Below are positions 59,857 through 64,000 of a stretch of 64,000 nt of DNA, piece by piece (the first letter of the stretch is position 1; each line of letters opens with the position of its first letter). The DNA comes from Vibrio coralliilyticus. Lineage in GTDB: Bacteria; Pseudomonadota; Gammaproteobacteria; Enterobacterales; Vibrionaceae. The notes under the pieces are model-generated. The model saw nothing but the letters and a program-made list of their open reading frames with translations. It ran no database searches and was not told where the DNA came from. The translations under genes and the position numbers were made by a program. The stretch is from NCBI RefSeq assembly GCF_024449095.1, contig NZ_CP024627.1, forward strand, positions 558,001-622,000. The letters run 5' to 3'.

Positions 59857-61002
59857 TTAAGTGAGGTATCCGCCAGCTACACCCACAATCATGAAGAAGA
59901 TGACCATCCAAACAATAGGCAGTTTCATCTGCTTGAGTAGATAAAAGCCAACCAGAACTAGTGAAATATCCAGAGGGCTCATAACCGCGCTGGTAAAGAC
60001 GGGCTGATAGAGAGCAGCGATCAGCAAGCCCACAACGGCAGCGTTGACACCGCTCACCGCACCAGACACCTTCGGCATTTTCGATAGCGATTGCCAGTTT
60101 TTTAGCACGCCAAGTAGCAGCAAGAAGCCTGGTAAAAATACCCCCAGAGTGGCAATCAATGCGCCTGCCACTGGTGCTTGTGGTAACAATTCATAACCAA
60201 TGTAGGTTGCAAAGGTAAACATCGGTCCCGGTACGGCTTGAGCAGCAGCGTAGCCTGTGAGGAAAGCATCTTGAGTGATCTGGTCTCCCACCATATTTTG
60301 TAGTAAGGGTAAGACAACATGGCCGCCGCCAAATACCAAACTCCCTGCTTGGAAGAAATCGTTGAAGAGCGCGAGGGCTGGCATAATGTGGGTGATGAAA
60401 GGCAAGCCCACAAGCAAAGCCACAAAGAGAGCCAGAGGAAGGACAGATGGTTCAAAGCGCTTTGGGACTGTTTGATCTTGTTTTCTGAGGTACATCATAC
60501 CAATCAGTGCGGCAACAAGCAGAATCAATACTTGGGTTGCAATACCGGGTAAGAGTAAAAGGGAAATTGCAGTCGCTAAACAGAGGGTTACCGAGACTCT
60601 TTCTTTACAGAAGTTTTTGTACATTCCCCATGTCGCATCCGCGACGACAACCACTGCTAAAAGCTTCAGGCCATGAACGATATTTTGGAATAAGGTTGTC
60701 TCAGTTAACTGGCTGCTGAGTAGCGCTAGAGTCAGCATGATAAGCACCGATGGTAGCGTAAACCCCAGAAACGCCAAACAGGCGCCGCTCAAGCCACCAC
60801 GTTTGTAACCGAGAGCAAAGCCAACTTGACTGGAGCCCGGGCCCGGAAGAAATTGACTCAATGCGACAATTTGTGCGTATTCTTCATCGTCGAGCCAATT
60901 GAGCTTTTCAACAAAGGTATGACGAAAGTAGCCTATATGAGCTGCCGGACCGCCAAAGCTTATCCAACCTAGCCAGAAAAAGGTTTTAAAAATAGACAAC
61001 AT
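59857..61002 (-). CDS. chrA: Chromate transporter family protein ChrA
   Basis: A 381-residue membrane protein of the long CHR family, with two homologous halves. The N-terminal half shows FFWLGWISFGGPAAHIGYF and QFLPGPGSSQVGFALGY; the second half shows GSLVFGGGHVVLPLL and AAQAVPGPMFTFATYIGYE. It may export chromate, but many CHR proteins have unproved substrates. A LysR gene is divergent across an 84-base gap. Confidence 0.88.
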   Translation of the reverse strand: MLSIFKTFFWLGWISFGGPAAHIGYFRHTFVEKLNWLDDEEYAQIVALSQFLPGPGSSQVGFALGYKRGGLSGACLAFLGFTLPSVLIMLTLALLSSQLTETTLFQNIVHGLKLLAVVVVADATWGMYKNFCKERVSVTLCLATAISLLLLPGIATQVLILLVAALIGMMYLRKQDQTVPKRFEPSVLPLALFVALLVGLPFITHIMPALALFNDFFQAGSLVFGGGHVVLPLLQNMVGDQITQDAFLTGYAAAQAVPGPMFTFATYIGYELLPQAPVAGALIATLGVFLPGFLLLLGVLKNWQSLSKMPKVSGAVSGVNAAVVGLLIAALYQPVFTSAVMSPLDISLVLVGFYLLKQMKLPIVWMVIFFMIVGVAGGYLT

Positions 61003-61086
61003 GGTCTGATTACTCTTAGAACAAATACTGCAGACACTTTAAGAAATGTACTAAAATGACTCAAATTAATAGTTTTAATATTATCT

Positions 61087-62016
61087 ATGAATCAAATGGG
61101 ATTGAGTGTGAAAGAGTTTAACTGGAAGGGGGTAGACCTCAATCTTTTGGTAGCTTTCCAAGCCTTATATCACAAGCAGAGTGTCAGCCTTGCAGCGCAA
61201 GATTGTTATATTAGTCAGTCAGCGATGAGTCATACACTACAGAGAATGCGGGCATTATTTGATGATCCTTTATTTGAACGTGTAGGGACATGCATGGAAC
61301 CTACACAGCGAGCCCATGATATGGCTCCAGTTGTTGATCAACTCTTAGCGTGCATTAAAAACGATTTATTGAGTAAGAAAGGCTTTGAAGCTGAAAATTA
61401 TCAAGGGGTGTGGAAAATCGGACTGACGGATTATGCTGAGCAGCTCTTTGCACCTCGATTATACGATGCGATAAAGAAGGGATCGCCTCACTCACAGATC
61501 AGCTTTTTTAACGTTAACCGGAGCAACTACCAAACCATAGCAGACAGCGAACAGCTTGATGTCATCATTGGCAGTATTGAGAATCCTAATCGTCGTTTCG
61601 TATCTCACTATCTCTACTCTGAGCAGCATGTATGCCTGTTTGACCCTATGCCGTTTGACGAGCAAGAGTCTCTCACATTGGAGCAATTTGTTTCTGTGGA
61701 ACATGCGTTAGTTAGCCCAGATGGTCGACTGGACACCCAGATCGATAAAACGCTGGCTAAAATGGGCCATGAACGAAGAGTGGGCGTGGCATCGAGACAC
61801 TTTTTGACCATAAGAAGGCTACTGATTGGGCGTAAGATGCTCTGTATTGTGCCGAAAAGGTTTGCTGAATTAGACATAGACAACCATAGATTAAAAGCGG
61901 TGCCAGCTCCTTTGGAGGTCCCAGACTTCGACATTAAGCTATTGTTTCTTAGTGCCAATCAACATGAGGAGAAAAGTATTTGGCTGCGCAGCATCGTTAC
62001 ACGTGTTGTGAAGTAG
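61087..62016 (+). CDS. LysR-family regulator divergent from chrA
   Basis: A 309-residue regulator of the NodD/LeuO-like branch. The N-terminal winged helix reads VDLNLLVAFQALYHKQSVSL then AAQDCYISQSAMSHTLQRMR, and FDDPLFERVG follows. The effector domain is complete. Its divergence from chrA suggests it controls that gene. Its 3' end overlaps the convergent PAP2 gene by 20 bases. Confidence 0.87.
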   Translation: MNQMGLSVKEFNWKGVDLNLLVAFQALYHKQSVSLAAQDCYISQSAMSHTLQRMRALFDDPLFERVGTCMEPTQRAHDMAPVVDQLLACIKNDLLSKKGFEAENYQGVWKIGLTDYAEQLFAPRLYDAIKKGSPHSQISFFNVNRSNYQTIADSEQLDVIIGSIENPNRRFVSHYLYSEQHVCLFDPMPFDEQESLTLEQFVSVEHALVSPDGRLDTQIDKTLAKMGHERRVGVASRHFLTIRRLLIGRKMLCIVPKRFAELDIDNHRLKAVPAPLEVPDFDIKLLFLSANQHEEKSIWLRSIVTRVVK

Positions 62017-63100
62017 TGCTTTGTTGATGTCGGTTTTGTAGCCACCCAATCAGCTTCCAAATTACGATTGTCAAAATAAAGCTCAGGTATCCGTCGATGG
62101 CGTAATGCCACGCGAGATGGACTGAGCCAATTTGTATGGCTAACGCATAGCTCCACATGGCGACCCCGAATTTCCTGTTGTATCGATAAGCGGCCAGCGC
62201 CATGGCGACAGCGATGGCCACATGCATACTCGGCATTGCAGAGATCCCACCACCGATCCCCGGTGTATCGCTTGAGTACATTTGCCAAAGTGTGTCTTGC
62301 ACATTCAATGCCCATAAGCCGAACCAGCCACTTTGAATCAGTTGTTGATGTTGCATCTCAAGCTTTTGCATCAATGGCTCATATTGCAATGCGCTTGGAT
62401 CCAGCAAATGAAGATAGCAAGGCCCAGCAGAAGAAAGAAGAATCGCCCCTACTCCCCCAATGAGCAGCCAACTGGTCAGAAACGTAATAAGAAACTGAGT
62501 CCGTAACTTTGCTAAATCGCGCCGAACGATGAAAAACAGTACGGCTCCCCACATTAGAAGAAACCAAAGGTGGTACAGAAAATTCAGCAGACTTGTTGCA
62601 AGTGCGCTACTGAAGATAGTGTGTGTCAGTTCCCAAGGGGAGTAACCGAAGTGAAGCCACTTGTCGATCTGATAGAAAAGCACATCGTATTGAAAGGGGT
62701 TAATGTCGGGAATGAGTGGTTTTAGAAAGGTATAACTAGAGAACGTCAAGTTCAGTGCCAACACCAACAACATAAAACTGACGGCTTTAGATAAAGGTTG
62801 GAAGAACCCTTTAATGGCTTGGAGAAAGTGAACCAAAGGATGTGGTGCTTTCCGGTAAAGCAGAATGACAAAGTAAATGCTTGCCCAAACTAAAAAGGAG
62901 ACATAGCAGACTTGGAGTAATGTCGCGAGGTAGATGAAAGGATTGAAGTCAAACTTGGCGTCACTACCGAGCAAAAAAGACAGCGCGTATAAAAGTAGGG
63001 TTGTGACAAATACATACCCATAAAGCACTCTATCGTGATGAAGAGTCGTTTTGATATGCTGCCATTGTGAATGGGGAGAAGTCTGAGTCAAAGGTTTCAT
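61997..63100 (-). CDS. PAP2-family membrane phosphatase / phosphotransferase
   Basis: A 367-residue membrane protein with about six hydrophobic segments. The C-terminal half holds the PAP2 active-site motifs GISAMPSMHVAIAVAMALAA and HLAWHYAIDGY, with both catalytic His. The N-terminal region resembles the PAP2_3/inositol phosphorylceramide synthase-like group. It probably acts on lipid phosphates; the substrate is not visible. Its 3' end overlaps the LysR gene. Confidence 0.85.
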   Translation of the reverse strand: MKPLTQTSPHSQWQHIKTTLHHDRVLYGYVFVTTLLLYALSFLLGSDAKFDFNPFIYLATLLQVCYVSFLVWASIYFVILLYRKAPHPLVHFLQAIKGFFQPLSKAVSFMLLVLALNLTFSSYTFLKPLIPDINPFQYDVLFYQIDKWLHFGYSPWELTHTIFSSALATSLLNFLYHLWFLLMWGAVLFFIVRRDLAKLRTQFLITFLTSWLLIGGVGAILLSSAGPCYLHLLDPSALQYEPLMQKLEMQHQQLIQSGWFGLWALNVQDTLWQMYSSDTPGIGGGISAMPSMHVAIAVAMALAAYRYNRKFGVAMWSYALAIQIGSVHLAWHYAIDGYLSFILTIVIWKLIGWLQNRHQQSTTSQHV

Positions 63101-63122
63101 TAAAATGAAGGTCTTATTGCTC

Positions 63123-63138
63123 CTACACTTAAGTGTAG
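63123..63138. promoter_or_regulatory. 16-base palindrome upstream of the PAP2 gene
   Basis: A perfect palindrome CTACACTTAAGTGTAG lies 23 bases upstream of the PAP2 start and 41 bases beyond the stop of the AraC gene. No T run follows on either strand. It looks more like an operator for a dimeric regulator than a terminator. Confidence 0.5.
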
Positions 63139-63178
63139 AGCAACTCTCTCAGAGGTGAATGAGATCTCCGCTGTCTGT

Positions 63179-64000
63179 TTATCTTTCTATATTACGGCTT
63201 ATTGTTAGCGGCCTCTTTCCATCACACGCCCCTTTTTCCAATTGGTTGATGGGGTTGGCGTCCTTCCATCCCCAGCGATGATCTTCGCGACTGAGCTTAC
63301 GATACTGGGTCGGTGTGACTTCCATATAACGGCGAAAGGTATCATAAAAGCGGCTGATCGAGTTGAAGCCGACCGTCAGAGAAATATCGAGAATGGTACG
63401 TTCGGTGTCGCTGAGTAAGGCGCGAGCATGGTTAATGCGCATGGCCGTGATGTACTGCTTTATCGTCATTTGCATGGTGCGCTGAAAGATGGTCATGGCG
63501 TAATTGGCGTGCAAGCCAGCATAATCAGCGACTTTCTGAGCGGTGAGGGGAGTGTTGTGATGTGTTGCGATGTATTCCAGCATTTGGCTGACATAAAACT
63601 GTGAGTGTTTAGAAGTGCCGCTTTTCGTCGCTTTGTCTGCTCGGCTCGTTAAAAGTTGTTGCCAGCCATCAAGGCATACTCGTTTTAGCATCAGGCCGAT
63701 CTCATCCGTCACGAGTTGTTGACGACTCTCTGATGGATGTTGATTTTCATCCACCCAACGAGCTATCTCGAACTCACTAATTAAACAGCAGGAGTCAGAC
63801 TGTAATACCGCTCCATGTGTCAGTTGATTGACCAGATCCCGACTCAAAGGCCACGACATAAAGTGATGGACGGGAATGTTGATGATTGCCATGTTGTGGC
63901 TTATTCCGGGGTTGGTTAAGCGGTGGGGAACCGAAGCCCAAAATAACCCAATACTGCCATTGTGTAGCGTAATGGGAGTACCATTTATCATGTATTCGAC
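63179..64000 (-). CDS. AraC-family regulator, MelR-like (partial at window edge)
   Basis: The open frame continues past the right edge; codons before the ATG at 63991 read VEY, so the true start lies outside the window. The visible N-terminal part is cupin-like (MINGTPITLHNGSIGLFWAS), as in MelR. The C-terminal DNA-binding domain shows AQKVADYAGLHANYAMTIFQ and DISLTVGFNSISRFYDTFRR. It would be a sugar-type regulator, but the target is unknown. Confidence 0.85.
   Translation of the reverse strand, partial: VEYMINGTPITLHNGSIGLFWASVPHRLTNPGISHNMAIINIPVHHFMSWPLSRDLVNQLTHGAVLQSDSCCLISEFEIARWVDENQHPSESRQQLVTDEIGLMLKRVCLDGWQQLLTSRADKATKSGTSKHSQFYVSQMLEYIATHHNTPLTAQKVADYAGLHANYAMTIFQRTMQMTIKQYITAMRINHARALLSDTERTILDISLTVGFNSISRFYDTFRRYMEVTPTQYRKLSREDHRWGWKDANPINQLEKGACDGKRPLTISRNIER

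Overview
The window is a stretch of a Vibrio chromosome. The rRNA genes are gammaproteobacterial with Vibrio-like sequence. The gene order trpR, yjjX, mbaA, nspS, pheA, raiA, bamD, rluD, pgeF, clpB, rrn and the suhB-trmJ-isc-pepB-ndk block matches what I recall of Vibrio cholerae chromosome 1. The species cannot be fixed from the sequence alone.

Layout. 1-4611: end of a BtsS/BtsR-like pyruvate-sensing two-component system, then the aroF-tyrA tyrosine operon behind tandem TyrR boxes. 4629-10367: an M23 endopeptidase, a PilZ protein, EttA, Slt and TrpR. 10372-14249: three overlapping genes, nspS, mbaA and yjjX, forming a polyamine to cyclic-di-GMP signalling unit. 14399-18794: pheA with a complete phenylalanine leader-peptide attenuator, raiA behind CRP-like sites, a second lytic transglycosylase fused to a solute-binding domain, and bamD. 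18925-23354: rluD, pgeF and clpB, the last behind a heat-shock promoter. 23428-29375: a full rRNA operon (16S, tRNA-Ala(GGC), tRNA-Glu, 23S, 5S, tRNA-Asp, tRNA-Trp) with two promoters, boxA sites and a terminator. 29524-29921: the remnant of an AraC/GyrI-type regulator. 29985-41724: suhB, trmJ, the iscRSUA-hscBA-fdx-iscX iron-sulphur operon, pepB, ndk and an elongation factor G copy.

41798-46599 is more accessory: two LysR regulators flanking a DUF1127 protein, an acyl-CoA synthetase and an AraC regulator. 47099-59808 is a complete Tad (Flp pilus) locus of 15 co-directional genes: two pilins, prepilin peptidase, an extra AAA-type ATPase, RcpC, the secretin RcpA, a small lipoprotein, TadG, E, F, Z, A, B, C and D. 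59857-64000 holds a chromate-transporter-family gene with a divergent LysR gene, a PAP2-type membrane phosphatase, and an AraC/MelR-type regulator cut by the window edge.

The points most worth a second look are the Tad-associated ATPase, the TadZ P-loop without its lysine, the overlapping nspS-mbaA-yjjX unit, the pheL attenuator, the hairpins that punctuate the isc operon and the unexplained long hairpin between nspS and pheA. I did not find a wholly novel system. No CRISPR array, insertion sequence or prophage was seen.
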